DNA of 64,000 bases. Source: Adiantum capillus-veneris. Taxonomy: Eukaryota; Streptophyta; Polypodiopsida; Polypodiales; Pteridaceae. This document shows positions 45,891 to 57,640 of this stretch, piece by piece (the first letter of the stretch is position 1; each line of letters begins with the position of its first letter). The notes below the pieces were generated by a model. It was given only the letters and a program-made list of their open reading frames with translations. It was not told the DNA's origin and made no database searches. The stretch lies in the NCBI GenBank assembly GCA_014529385.2, contig CM043960.1, forward strand, positions 28,549,396-28,613,395, given 5' to 3'. The position numbers were made by a program, and so were the translations under genes.

Positions 45891-48455
45891 CGAGGCATAT
45901 ATACTAGATCCTTTTCCAGAAGAGATGCTCAAACCGTTTGGATGGCAACAAATATTGGCCACTCTTGATGTGTGTGTAAACGAGATGACCCTCACCAAAT
46001 TCTCTGATGAGGAAGGATATGATATCATTTCATTCCAGATGTTGGGTGTCAATCTAAATCCGAGATTGGAGTTGGAAGTCCCTGACGAGGAAGGGGTTGC
46101 CGATTTTCGATGCATAGTGGATGAAATCTCAGTAAGAGACCTTGACCAAACAGTCAAAGAAGCTTTCCAAGACTCGATGGATAAGCTGTTCAAGGACTAC
46201 GTAGACGACAAGCTTTCTAGTAGCTCAAGTCAGAACATCAAACTGAAGGATCGACGGGTGATCTACTATGATTTTCCAAACCAAAATCCTCGAAGACAGC
46301 GCAGATATCGAGATAAACGCAAAAACAATCGAAACAAGACCAAAGAAGACCCGATGCCTCTATTAACCGACAAAGGGCAGTACTTAAGGTTAGTAGAAGC
46401 AACTAATTGCCTCAAAGACGGGATATCAAAGAGGTACATGAAACCTGACTCAACCAAAACAAAAATGAAAAAGAAGAATACACAAAAAACTAAAAAAGAG
46501 GGCAATTTCGAGAAATCGACGAAGTTGTCCAAAATGGGGTGCAAAAACAAATACAATGAGTTGAAACGAGCTTTGAAGGAAGTTTGGACAACATGAATGG
46601 AAACAGACAAGGAATCAAACAATGATAAATTCGATGCACCTTCCCACTATAAGAAGTATATTATTCAAGATAGAAAAATCGTGGTGGAGAAACCCAAACG
46701 AGATCCCAAAGAACCAGGAACTTCATATGATGGGCCTAAAAAAGCCAAATGCATCAATTTAGCAGAACCATGCGAGGAGCCTAAACCGGCATACATTGCC
46801 ACGAACCTTACTAATGAAGAAGAGCGGCTTCTAGTCGATACGCTCAGACAATACAAAGATGTCTTTGCATGGTCATACAAAGATCTAAAGGGGATATCAT
46901 GAGATCTGTCAGCACACGATACCCCGTAAAAGTGATGCCAGACCACGCAGACAATGTCCTTACACATACAATGAGACTTTTGCCAAGAAAATTAAGGAAG
47001 AGATAGACAAACTGAATGATGCCGAGTTTATCTACGAGATTGAAGACACTGATTGGGTGTTCCCTATTGTAGTAGTACCCAACAAGAATGGAAAGTTGCG
47101 TGTCTGTGTAAACCTCAAATAGGTAAATGCTGCCACCATCAGAGACAACTATCCACTACCAATAACCGATCATGTTAATGAGAGGGTAGCATGGAAAGAA
47201 GCGTATAGTTTTATGGATGGGTTCTCAGGCTACTACCAGTTGACAATCAAAGCTGAAGATCAGCATAAGATAACTTTTGCAACAAAGTGGGGCATATTTG
47301 CATACAGGGTAATGCCTTTTGGCCTGACCAATACCCCTGCTACTTTCCAAAGACTCATGAGTCATGCATTCAAGGAATGTCTCAGACAATTTCTAGAGAT
47401 ATACATGGATGACCTTTGTGTTCATTCTCATCGGAGAAGTGACCACATAACGCATCTGGGGAAGGTCTTCAAAAAGTGCAGAACGTATTGTATTTGCTTA
47501 AAGCCTAAAAAATGCGTCTTCATGGTAAGGCAAGGTAAAATTTTGGGCCACATTGTGTCCAAAAACAAAATTTCTACTGATCAAGAAAAGGTGCAAATAA
47601 TTGCCGCACTACCGAGACCAACGAAAATGAAGGAAGTGCAAGCATTTATGGGGCATTGTGGGTACTACATTCATTTCATATATATGTATGTTGTAATAGC
47701 TAAGCCCTTGTATGCCCTCATTGCTAAGTTTGAATGGACAGAAGAATGCGAGCAGGCTTTCCATAAATTGAAGCAGCAACTAATTTCTGCTCCAATTTTG
47801 CAAGCACCTGACTGGAGCAAAAACTTTCATGTTCATGTTGATGCATCAGCCTATGACATAGGATGGATACTACCATCAATCATACATCAAACACAAAATC
47901 TCCAGATTTTAGCAGGACGATTGTACAAACACGGTAAGGATGGGATCTTGAGACTATGTGTATAGCCCGAAGAATCCACCTACTACCTCAAACAGGCTCA
48001 TATACAAAATGCAGGGTTTCACAATGGAGAAATGCAAACAGGCCAACGGCTACAGAGACTGGGAGTCTACTGGCAAAACGTGGAACACAACGTCCATACA
48101 TATGTAAAATCATGTGATATCTGTACAAAACAACCTCCAATGGAGCATGCCACCCTGTTTTGAGTAGTACAAGCACCCAAAAGGAGTACTCACATAGCTG
48201 AGTACTTAAGAAACAAGATCTTCCCTGAGGGATGGGGCAAGGCAAGAATGAAAACTGTAGAAGAAGAGGCCAAACACTATCTACTCATTGCCAACCAATT
48301 GTATAGACAGGGAAAAGACAAACAACTACGACTGTGTGCTACAAAAAGCGAATAGTACGTTATCCTAGAACAAGCACACTCAAGACAACCAGGGGGACAT
48401 TTCTATGCAGATAAAATGGCAAAGCTTGTGCTACACTCAGGCATAGCCTACAAAG
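45856..48455 (+). pseudogene. Gypsy pol: RT, partial RNase H, integrase zinc-binding blocks
   Basis: A long Lys/Arg-rich linker (45856-46590) precedes RT. RT motifs are EFIYEIEDTDWVFPIVVVPN, KLRVCVNLK followed by a stop, FMDGFSGYYQL, RVMPFGLTNTPATFQRLM and catalytic IYMDDL (about 47399-47416). RNase H begins with HVHVDASAYDIGWIL (about 47830) but stops within about 100 bp. After a gap come two HHCC-like modules: one near 47985-48160 (AHIQNAGFHNGE...CDICTKQ) and a second near 48270-48430 (LEQAHSRQPGGHF). The integrase core is missing. Confidence 0.8.
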
Positions 48456-48462
48456 AGATGAA

Positions 48463-48857
48463 ATGCCATTAAGGCCAATGATGGGGGTACATGCTTTTGC
48501 CAAATTTAAGCTACAAGGGTCGACCTGCTTCAATAGGATTGACCTAAAAAGTGGCTACCATCAAATAAGGAGAGTTGATCAAGACATCGTAAAGACCACA
48601 TTTTGCACTACGTTTGGTCTTTACGAATACATTGTCATGCCTTTTGGCTTGACCAATGCACCAGCCACATATAATCGCTTGATGGAGAAGCTATTCAGGC
48701 CTCACGGAACCTTTACTGGAGTGTTCTTTGATGATATAGTCATCTACTTTAATTCACTAGACGAACACAAGCAACATCTCCAAGTAATATTTCAAGTCTT
48801 ACGAGAGCATAAACTTTATATTAATCGAAAGAAAAGTGAATTTTTCTTACAAGATAT
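48463..48857 (+). pseudogene. Chromovirus-like RT fragment, left part
   Basis: GSTCFNRIDLKSGYHQIRRV, VMPFGLTNAPATYNRLMEKL and the catalytic FFDDIVIYFNSLDEHKQHLQ closely match the intact element at 60463-64000. It is interrupted at 48858 by the gag-protease Gypsy element and resumes at 57641. Confidence 0.85.
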
Positions 48858-49415
48858 TGTTAACCCTCATGCACATTCCTATCACCTACGACGAACGCCG
48901 TATTATTTATTTGGTAGAGTCAGGTACCGGGATTGTCGGTCCAATAGGAAAAGGGTAAGAGTGATCGCCGATGAGAGGTGCACTCTAACTGGAACATTCA
49001 AGGGCTAGTTGGCTAAGCATGGGCGCCCAAGTGTGAATGGGGCGAGCTCATATAAAAGTCAACTAAACCTAAAATTCACTCATTCTCTCAAAGAGTGCTC
49101 TTGCTCCATCTCCATCTTCTTCTTCTTCATCTCCTTGTGTGTGTGTGTGTATGCGTGAGAGAGAGAGAGAGAGTGCGATCGAGCATTGCGATGATGGCAC
49201 GGCGGCGGCGAAGGGGTTGAGCGCGGCGCAGCGGAGGCTCCTTCTTCTTCACAGCGAGGAATCCTCCACGAAAGCAAGTGTAGAGCGGTGAGCGACACAC
49301 CATCGTCATCTTTGAGCTTACTAGTTTAGGCTAGTTGCATGCTTGGAGCCATTTGTGGCTCGCACACAGTGTATCGGCAAGTCCCTTGCATTGACACGTG
49401 CGACAAACGTGCACA
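48858..49415 (+). repeat. 5' LTR of the gag-protease Gypsy element
   Basis: 558 bp. Contains CTCATATAAAAGTCAAC (about 49050), a TATA box, and a (TG)n array of only about 7 units at 49136-49150. Confidence 0.9.
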
Positions 49416-49436
49416 TTTTTTGCCGTTGTCGGGGAA
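49416..49436 (+). promoter_or_regulatory. Primer-binding site, tRNA-Asp type, degenerate
   Basis: TTTTTTGCCGTTGTCGGGGAA follows the 5' LTR; the usual plant Athila/Tat-type site is TGGCGCCGTTGCCGGGGA, complementary to tRNA-Asp. The first bases are replaced by T. Confidence 0.7.
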
Positions 49437-50367
49437 ATGCCATACACTAAGCTTGAATGACACTCTGTGCTACTTTGTGGTGCAATTTCAATTGTAGGAA
49501 AGGTAGAGAAGGAAGGTGTGTGTTTTGAGAAGAAGGAGTTTGTTTTGCTGCTGTGTATTATTTTGTTAATAAGGAATTGAAAGGTACCGTGTTTTCTCTG
49601 TGATAAGGTGTTAGTATTAAGGTTGTAGATCCATAATGTTAGTTATGTGTAAAGTACAGAAAGTAGTTATTTTAGCTAGTGAGTTGCTGTAGTAGTGTAT
49701 TAGTGTGTAGCAGTAGCTGTATTAGTGGTAAGTAGGTAGGTTAGGTGTGTGTGTGCTCGTGCGCACAGCGCGCCCGCGGCGACCTTATCCCACCAAAAAA
49801 AAATTAGAATTAAAAAAAAAAATTAAAATGAAAAAAATTAAAATTTTAAAAGCTAGGACCGGGATCGGGAATATCTCCCAGACCCAAGCCCAAGCTCATT
49901 CTCAGGCTCAGGCTTCAATCGCCCTTTAAAATTACGTATTTTAGCCTCGCACTTAGCTAAAAATCGATCTTTTTGAGGACCAACGGAGCTTCAGGTGACC
50001 GAACGTTGTGATGTAAAGCACACCGCAATCCTTTGAGTGATACGCTCGTTTCGAGCTATCACACACTTTAATAAAAAAAACCGATCATTAAAAAACATTT
50101 AAAAAATCAAAAAACGAGTGAAAACGGACGCCTAAAAAGTAAGCGGTTAACCTTCGAGGTTATTCGTCAACGCTTGTAGGGTGCCAAAGGCACATGCATC
50201 TGTGATCTGATCGTGTGCTAGAGACACAGCAGCTAGAGAGAATTTTGACTTACGGGAGTTCTTAATATCCACCTACCTTAGGTTCGGGGCCCTCAGCGGG
50301 GACACAAGGTAGTACAAATCAAGACCCAAACATAGCGGCTAGTGACTCTTCGTCTGACTACGACGTC

Positions 50368-53140
50368 ATGGAGGGTTTCCCAATGCCTAATCCCGATAGC
50401 TCAAGCCAAGACATGCATGCCATGGGCCCACAGTCCGGGCCGAGCGTGCTTAGCCGCTTGAAGGAAACGTTTAGTAAAGCCACTCTCTCCGAACATGGAG
50501 CTAATGATGTAAATGAGGGGGGTGGGGAAGTAAATTCTCCATTCATGACCAACGTAGACCCTGTGCCCTGAGAGAATGTGTACGTGAATACTCCATTCGC
50601 TGCACCCCCTGAGTCTTCAGAACTATTCCCCTCTGAGGTTATATTACCTGATGGTAGAAGCCTTGCCGAAGTGCAAGAGGTTGAGCGATATATCATTGCA
50701 GCTAGGGAAAAGGAAATCGAGAGCTTACGCAAGGCGGAGCAACGAAGAGAGTTAAAAGTAAAAGCTCCTATGTTAATATCCTTGCTAGGAGAGTAATCGA
50801 CTAAGGTTCAACCCTAGAGAGCCACATTGCATCTAGTTCAGAGGACACCCCTAGCACCTCAAGCTTAGATGGAGCGTTCCTAAATGAGAACTAGGAGTCC
50901 GAACTACAAACGGAAACTCTAACTGACCTATGCACAGGTCACACCTATCACATGGGTTGGTTAGATGTCCTACAATCCACAACGGGTGCTACTAGTGTGG
51001 AGGATCAACAACAAAGAGTTTGTGAAATCCTCCATAGGGTTATTGAGCTAGAGAGACAAAACAAGGGGATCCACATGCCTTCAATGGGTCTCATGAGATT
51101 CTTGGATACAGGGAAGGCTAAACAACCGACCTTATTGCAAATGGAGACTCCCTCGTTAAGTCCGATGGATCCTCCATATGTTGTTTCGCTAGGGGTCTCG
51201 TTGCAATCTGAGCCCACAAGTGATAGCTTTACCTTTCCAAGTCTAGCTCTTCTTTCCCTTGATGACACCATGGCTACCATGCCCACCCCAATGATGGGCA
51301 TGCCAAGAAACACGCCATGGACCTCATTTGTTAGTATAGCACCACTACATGGTAGCTCAATGCCTGCAATAGTAGCTACAAGTGTGTACTAATCGAATAT
51401 ACCTATAGGTCCTCGTACTCATGTAGTCCCTACCCCTCCCATTGTTTCAACAAGCTATACTCCACAACCACAACACCCAAGTTCTTATTTCCATGGGACG
51501 ATACTGGCTAGCATTAGCATGTCACATCCGCTGTCTGCTATGCCTAGGGCCACACATATGAAGTTTGGACCACCACATGGCACAACACCGTACCAAACGT
51601 GGAACCCAAGGGCTTCCTATGCGCCAAGCCCAATGCCAATACCTACTCCACATGTAGTCTTTTGAGCACCTCCACCCACGGTGCCTGCTCACTTAGGTGA
51701 CTTGGCAACATTTGCTCAAGCTATCGGTCGCTCTATCGTTGAGAATATGCATAACACGCCTGATAGAGAGCCTAGAAGTAAGGCAGTACAAATAGCAAAG
51801 ATCACACAAAAATTTAGTGGAGACGGGGATGTGAGAAAGTATATCGAAGTGTTTGAACAAATATGTGATTCTCTAAGGCAGTACAAATAGCAAAGATCAC
51901 ACAAAAATTTAGTAGAGACGGGGATGTGAGAAAGCATATCGAAGTGTTTGAAAAAATATGCGATTCTCCAAGAGAACACAATGACCTACATAAGAGTAAT
52001 GCTTTAAGCCTAACCTTAAGTGGAAAGGCTGGGGATTGGTATAGAACCCTAAGGGTGGAAGAAAAAACAATTTACCCTACTCTTAGGAGACTGTTCTTGA
52101 AAGAATACATACGAGAGGGAGTGCTTTGGGGTGTATCCTCTCAGCTCCAGAAAGCCCAACGAGAGGAAGGAGAGTCGGTGAGAGACTTTATTAATCGCTT
52201 GAAGCATTTGAATTCTCGTTGTAATCCAAATGAGCGCTTCAATAATAATCAATTGCTTGATAGATTCATTAGGGGTTTACGACATGAGGATATCTACAAT
52301 GGCCTAGTCATTAGAGGTATCACCACTTGGGAAGCAGTCACCACCACCAATGCGATCCAATTGGAGGATAATTTAATGATTCAAGGAGAAAGAGTGTATG
52401 TTGAGTCTAAATCTATTAGCTCTCAAGCATCGGGCCTATCGCTAAGGAGCCAAAGATATATGAGATGACTTTAGCATATCTCACCAAGGCCATTCAAGAG
52501 AGTCTTAGAGACAATCGTGCTCCGCAAAACAATCATATGTATCCAAGAAGGGAGCAACAATGGTGCTCAGTATGCTATGGACCGCATAGTACCAGTGAAT
52601 GCCCTACTTTTAGAGTAAAATTCAATGGGAACTGCAATGCCTATGGGAGGTATGGTCATCAAGCTAAGGATTGCATAGTATTTAAGCGTGCAATGGCCAA
52701 TAGACTAACCTTAGTATGGACAGACACACCTCGAGTGTCTGCATTGATGTTGGCCCCACCTCTTGAACAAACGTCACAACACATGGTCCCTAGGGCCCCG
52801 AATGTTGTTCAAACAACACCCTTACCACCTCCAATGCTAAGACCAAAATATCAATTACACTGCTAAGAGACCACCTCTTCAATGCTATGAGTGTGGGGGT
52901 CCACATCGTGTGGCCGAGTGTCCTATTAGGCTACAAAAGAACACCACACTAATGCAAACCAATCAAGCGAGCACGTCTACAATGCCGATACTCATGTGTA
53001 GTCGATGTGGCATAGATCATTTGATTGCCCAATGTCCAAATAATCCAAATGCACTGAAGATCGATCACGCCATTAAACTTGATTGAGGTTACCAAGGAGC
53101 CATCACAAAGTACACCTCTGGTACCGGTAAACGTACTCAC
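50368..53140 (+). pseudogene. Gag of the gag-protease Gypsy element
   Basis: The N-terminal part (MEGFPMPNPDSSSQDMHAMG, later a coiled-coil-like EVERYIIAAREKEIESLRKA) precedes a Pro/Met-rich linker around 51250-51660. The gag core at 51926-52468 shows GKAGDWYRTLRVEE, LRRLFLKEYIREGV, EGESVRDFINRLKHLN and FIRGLRHEDIYN. Zinc-knuckle-like CSVCYGPHSTSEC, CNAYGRYGHQAKDC (second Cys replaced by Tyr), CYECGGPHRVAEC and CSRCGIDHLIAQC follow to about 53040. Stops and a 95-bp tandem duplication at 51780-51969 break the frame. Confidence 0.75.
51780..51969. repeat. 95-bp tandem duplication in gag
   Basis: AGGCAGTACAAATAGCAAAG and the next roughly 75 bp occur twice, at offset 95, with about six differences. 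95 is not a multiple of three, so the second copy is out of frame and a stop results near 51888. Confidence 0.9.
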
Positions 53141-53306
53141 ACGATCGATGCTTTAAAAACAAAATTATATTCTTGAGGAAAGAGACACGGCATCAATTGC
53201 CCAATCTCAGAAAAAGAAGAAAACACAAAGTAAGAGATCGCAAAAAGCAGCGAAGTCAGACCCCAGTTCAAAGACCAACATAGGGACTGGTGACGACCCC
53301 GTATAT

Positions 53307-54414
53307 ATGAATGATGCTGAAGAGGATTCTGATTCAAGCGAAACCATGGAGACCAAAATGACCACTAAGATAGAAACCAACAAGGAAGATCTTCATGAGC
53401 CACAATGGCCAGGATCCAAGAAGAAGATAGAAACTTATCCAAACCCTACAGAGGAGATCGAGCGAGTCAAGCAATTAAGGAGTTTGGTAGAAGATACCCA
53501 AAGGGATCTAGAACCAGCACCTAGGCAGATCCAGATTACAGACATTATGTTCCCTACGCAACAACAACCAAGTCCATAGACCCTTAGCCATACCTAGTGT
53601 CATCCAAGAAGAAAGTGACTTAAAGTCATTGAAAAGTGGACGTACGCACTTCTTGAATGTTTATAGAGGGACTACCTGATCCTATCAAAGAAATGGAGAT
53701 CCCATCTTCCCCATGTCAAGGGACTGAAGCCCAAAAGGTGTCGTTAAACATTGCCAAATTGATGGATTTCATGTCTTCAGAAGTTAGAACCACCATCATG
53801 TCCAAACTATATAAAGACCCTAAGCTAGTCTCAACTCTTCGAGCCTTCCTCGGTGGAGAACTGAAGTTTGGGCTACCACAATGTGCACAAATGGATGGAG
53901 TCGGGGAGATGCCAATAGAGGAGGAACACTTAGATCCACAACCCAACTTAGATGAGAACCTTGCTATAGAAATACCTGTTAACAAGTTGGGACAATACTT
54001 TGAGGGTGATGAATCCAATGCGACCATACCAATCACTACTAAGGGATTAACTGTGAAGGGAATCCTTGATGGTGGCGCTGGGGTTAGCATTGTGACTAAA
54101 AATTACTGGGAAACTGTGGGAAGACCTCACCTCTTGCGACCACAACCATAGTAGTGAAGATGGCCAATGGGTCTATTGTTAAACCTATTGGGATGCTAGA
54201 AGATCTCAAGATCAAGGTCTTTGAAGGTAAAATAAGAGTTACCTTCATTGTTATGGATTTCTCCAAGCACACTATGACATCTGAGATGATCTTAGGACGT
54301 CCTTTCATGAAGGAAGCAAAAATGGTGCATGACTGGTCTAAAAACCATGTCTATTTGCAGTTCCAAGATTCTGTCATTCGAGTGGATCTTGTAACTGGTC
54401 GGCACATCCTCTAG
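53307..54414 (+). pseudogene. Protease region of the gag-protease Gypsy element
   Basis: Linker MNDAEEDSDSSETMETKM, then IPVNKLGQYFEGDESNATIP and the active-site block ILDGGAGVSIVTKNYWETVG (about 54062-54121; DGG in place of D[ST]G). After a frameshift near 54150 come MANGSIVKPIGMLEDLKIKV and the flap-side MILGRPFMKEAKMVHDW. DGG with a shift suggests an inactive protease in this copy. Confidence 0.75.
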
Positions 54415-54565
54415 GAAACATGTTTATAATTGATCATAGATCTGACACCACAAATCACTCGGCCCCATTGCAGTATTGTTACACGTGTAAAGTGGACATT
54501 GATGTTGGGGAAGATTCTCCTTATATGGATGTACTACCTGGGATGACTGAGTCGGACAATGTGGA

Positions 54566-55366
54566 TTGGGTCCACCTAGTAGCAACCATAGACGCTTGGG
54601 AAACAGGGGGACGACCTGGGTAACACCTGAGGGGGATGAAATGCCATCACTCGTACCCTTAAATATGCTACAAGCAATGCATATAGCTTCTGACAAGACT
54701 CATCCTAATATAACAAAGAAAACATACAAGTGGGTCCCTATATCTTCTTTAGCGACCATGGCTGATGCTAAAAACCAGAAGCCTTGTAAGAAATTTCACA
54801 CTCGTTCCAAGAAATGTAAGGAAATGTGGTGATGGATTCCTAAACACCTATTGGAAGCCCAAGGCTACTATCAAGGAAATGATCAAATCTGGGTGCCAAA
54901 ACGTAGATTGTGTTCTTACTTGTCACCTGACCCATGTGAGCCCGATCCCGTAGCTCCAAAACGAATCGACAATCACAGAAAGAAAAAATTCACAGAATGC
55001 TACACACCCGCTCCAGAGCTAGTTTGGGTACCGAAGAAAGAACGATTTGTTCCACCTAGCTCAGGAAGGGGGGGATCCCATGAAGCTTCTAGCTTCTCAT
55101 GTAATGCATCCATAGAGGTAAAAGCTTCTCCACATCCTCCACCTACAATAGTGGACCTCCATGAAGCTACAAAGGAATTCACACCTCCGAGTGTTCAAGA
55201 ATCACCTGATGAACCACTTCAAGTTCGATCCAGGGAGAGTACCTTACCACTTTTGCAACTCGACGAGGCACCTAAGGTAATAGAAAACTACTGGCAAAAA
55301 TCCTCACCTATTATCAACTGGAACAATTGGTTTCAAAGGTTGACAAGCACATTTCAAACAGTATGA
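54566..55366 (+). pseudogene. Unrecognised C-terminal ORF after protease
   Basis: Two overlapping frames: one to 54832 (MGPPSSNHRRLGNRGTTWVT...KTYKWVPI) and one at 54851-55366 (YYQGNDQIWVPKRRL, FTECYTPAPELVWVPKKERF, ending VIENYWQKSSPIINWNNWF). The repeated W-V-P phrases hint at a tandem motif. It occupies the place where RT would start but shows no RT motif. Confidence 0.5.
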
Positions 55367-55369
55367 CCT

Positions 55370-57013
55370 ACCCAAGGAAGGGGGGAAGTCTTCATTTACA
55401 GCAGCCTATTGAATTATTTCCCTCTTACCCTTCTTTCCCTGACCTCTCAATCACCAATCTTAGGGAATGTATATATAAAGCCTTATACTCACAAAAAAGA
55501 AAAAAAGTAAAGAGCAAGAGTAATTAGGAAACGAGTATGCACGATAAAAGTCAAAACGTTGACCCAGACCTACACATTCACATCCGGTACCCTGAAATAG
55601 AAACCTATGTCATCAAACACCTTTGATCCTCATCACTTGAGGATGGAGGGTAGGTAAGATTAGTACGATAGAAGTGTTTATGTTTTAGAGATTAGTGACT
55701 AGCAAAGTTCTTTCTTCCCACTAATGTGCCTTCTAGAGGTATTCTTTGTGTTTCCTAGTGTGTAAAGGAACGTGTTGCTATTGTTAGGATTTGGACCTTC
55801 ATGGAATCTTTCTCTCATTCACACTTCAAATCAAGCACAACCATCAACACAAACAGGTGTTTCTTGTTCATTAGCATTTCCCCTTATCTTTTTGCATCAA
55901 TGTTTGTCTGCTTTAATTGTGATTGGTAGCATAATATCCAGCACATTTGTGTAGTATAAAACATTAAATTCAATTTATTTTTTTGTTATAATCACTTATC
56001 TAGGTTTAAAAATCAAGCAGTCTGACTAAGCTAGGCGTTAGAGATCTTCTCTTAATACCATGGGGAATGCCTTCCTAATAATCAATGGTTACTTAGGTTC
56101 TTAATCCGATTTAGGCTGCATTGTGTAAAATGTACTAGGGCTTTCTAGTGGGCTTAGTCCCTATTGACCTTTAGCTTAAGTATTATAAAGGGATTTTACT
56201 AATGTGATGAACTTGGGGAGGGTAACACTGTTATATGACCCCCCAAAGTTACAAAGTTAAAATGTTGGAAACAAACGAACAAAAAAAAAATAAAAAAAAT
56301 TAAAGTGCCACAATGTAAAATCTTAGGCTGGAAGAGAAATATCAGCTTGATTTGGTACTCCACTCACATGTACCGCCTATGGTACTAGAGCCCTAGAGGT
56401 TCCCAGTGTGGGCGCTTTTCCTTGAAAAGCAATTCCTTGAAAAGCAAAAAACCCAAGGCATACAAAATAAGCACACACATCAAAATTGAATCACTGTCAA
56501 AAGACTTTGGGGGGTCAAGAAAAGGAAATAAGTCATGCGATGATTTCATGAGCAATTCCTTTTATCGTAGCTTAACTACAAGGTCTTCTAGGTATAGCCT
56601 CTAGTCAGCCCTCGGACATGAAATACTTAGCTCTCGCGATTAAACAACTTAATTGACTAGAGAAAATTGAGAAGCTTGCCCATGGTATTAATAGTCGATC
56701 TTTAGTGCCTTTCGATTGTTAAATTAGCGAGCCCAGACTTGTTTAATTTTTTACCTTTATAACTGTTTATGCGTTTGATTATATTGCAATTTAATGTTTA
56801 TTGTTGAAAAAGGGTTTAAAATTCTGCTACCAATCAATTTGTCTGCCTAAAACTGCATATGCTTTTTTGTATATGAGAATGCAATTACTGTGCCAATGTT
56901 GTTTGATTTTGCAGTGACTCAAGAAGGCTAATCTCAAATGCTCTTCCACCTCAACGAACGAGCTTCAACTCAATAGCTTCCGAGGACGGAATCTACATCA
57001 AGAAGGTGGGCAT
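55370..57013 (+). other. Non-coding 3' part of the gag-protease Gypsy element
   Basis: No motif-bearing frame. An AT-rich tract is present near 56278-56305. It ends in AAGAAGGTGGGCA (57001-57013), the likely polypurine tract. Confidence 0.6.
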
Positions 57014-57301
57014 GTTAACCCTCACGCACATTCCTATCACCTATGACGGACACCGTATTATTTATTTGGTAGAGTCAGGTACCGGGCTTGTCGGTCCAAT
57101 AGGAAAAGGGTAAGAGTGATGGCCGATGAGAGGCGCACTCTAACTGGAACATTCAAGGGCTAGTTCGCTAAGCATGGGCGCCCAAGTGTGAATGGGGCGA
57201 GCTTATATAAAAGTCAACTAAACCTAAAATTCACTCATTCTCTCATTTGTGCAATTGAAGAGTGCTCTTGCTCCATCTCCATCTTCTTCTTCTTCATCTC
57301 C

Positions 57302-57368
<67 letters not shown>

Positions 57369-57640
57369 CGCGCTTGTGAGTGAGAGAGAGAGAGAGAGTG
57401 CGATCGAGCATTGCAACAATGGCACGGCGGCGGCGAAGCGGTTGAGCGCGGCGCAACGGAGGCTCCTTCTTCTTCGCGTCGAGGAATCCTCCACGACAGC
57501 AAGCGTAGAGCGATGAGTGACACACCATCGTCATCTTTGAGCTTACTAGTTTAGGCTAGTTGCGTGCTTGGAGACATTTGTGGCTCACACACAGTGGATC
57601 AGCAAGTCCCTTGCATTGACAAGTGCGACAGACGCGCACA
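57014..57640 (+). repeat. 3' LTR of the gag-protease Gypsy element
   Basis: 627 bp, 69 bp longer than the 5' LTR. The main difference is (TG)n at 57303-57364, about 31 units against 7, plus 12 extra bases near 57245-57257. Confidence 0.9.

Larger units (their letters stand above)
41943..48455 (+). mobile_element. Internal part of a Ty3/Gypsy element without LTRs
   Basis: Holds, in order, the long N-terminal ORF, gag core, zinc knuckles, protease, a basic linker, RT, a partial RNase H and integrase zinc-binding blocks, then breaks off. Neither border has LTR-type TG/CA ends or a TSD: the left joins Copia RT, the right joins a chromovirus-like RT fragment. It looks like a product of illegitimate recombination or a deletion chain. 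Confidence 0.8.
48858..57640 (+). mobile_element. Gypsy-type element with gag and protease but no pol (TR-GAG-like), TSD GATAT/GAGAT
   Basis: LTRs at 48858-49415 and 57014-57640 start TGTTAACCCTCA and end GCACA. The flanks are GATAT (48853-48857) and GAGAT (57641-57645), and removal rejoins the host RT fragment. The interior has gag, zinc-knuckle and protease remnants plus a further ORF, then 1.6 kb of non-coding DNA. No RT, RNase H or integrase motif was found. Size 8783 bp. It resembles the plant TR-GAG or gag-bearing non-autonomous class and must depend on a pol-carrying relative. Confidence 0.88.
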
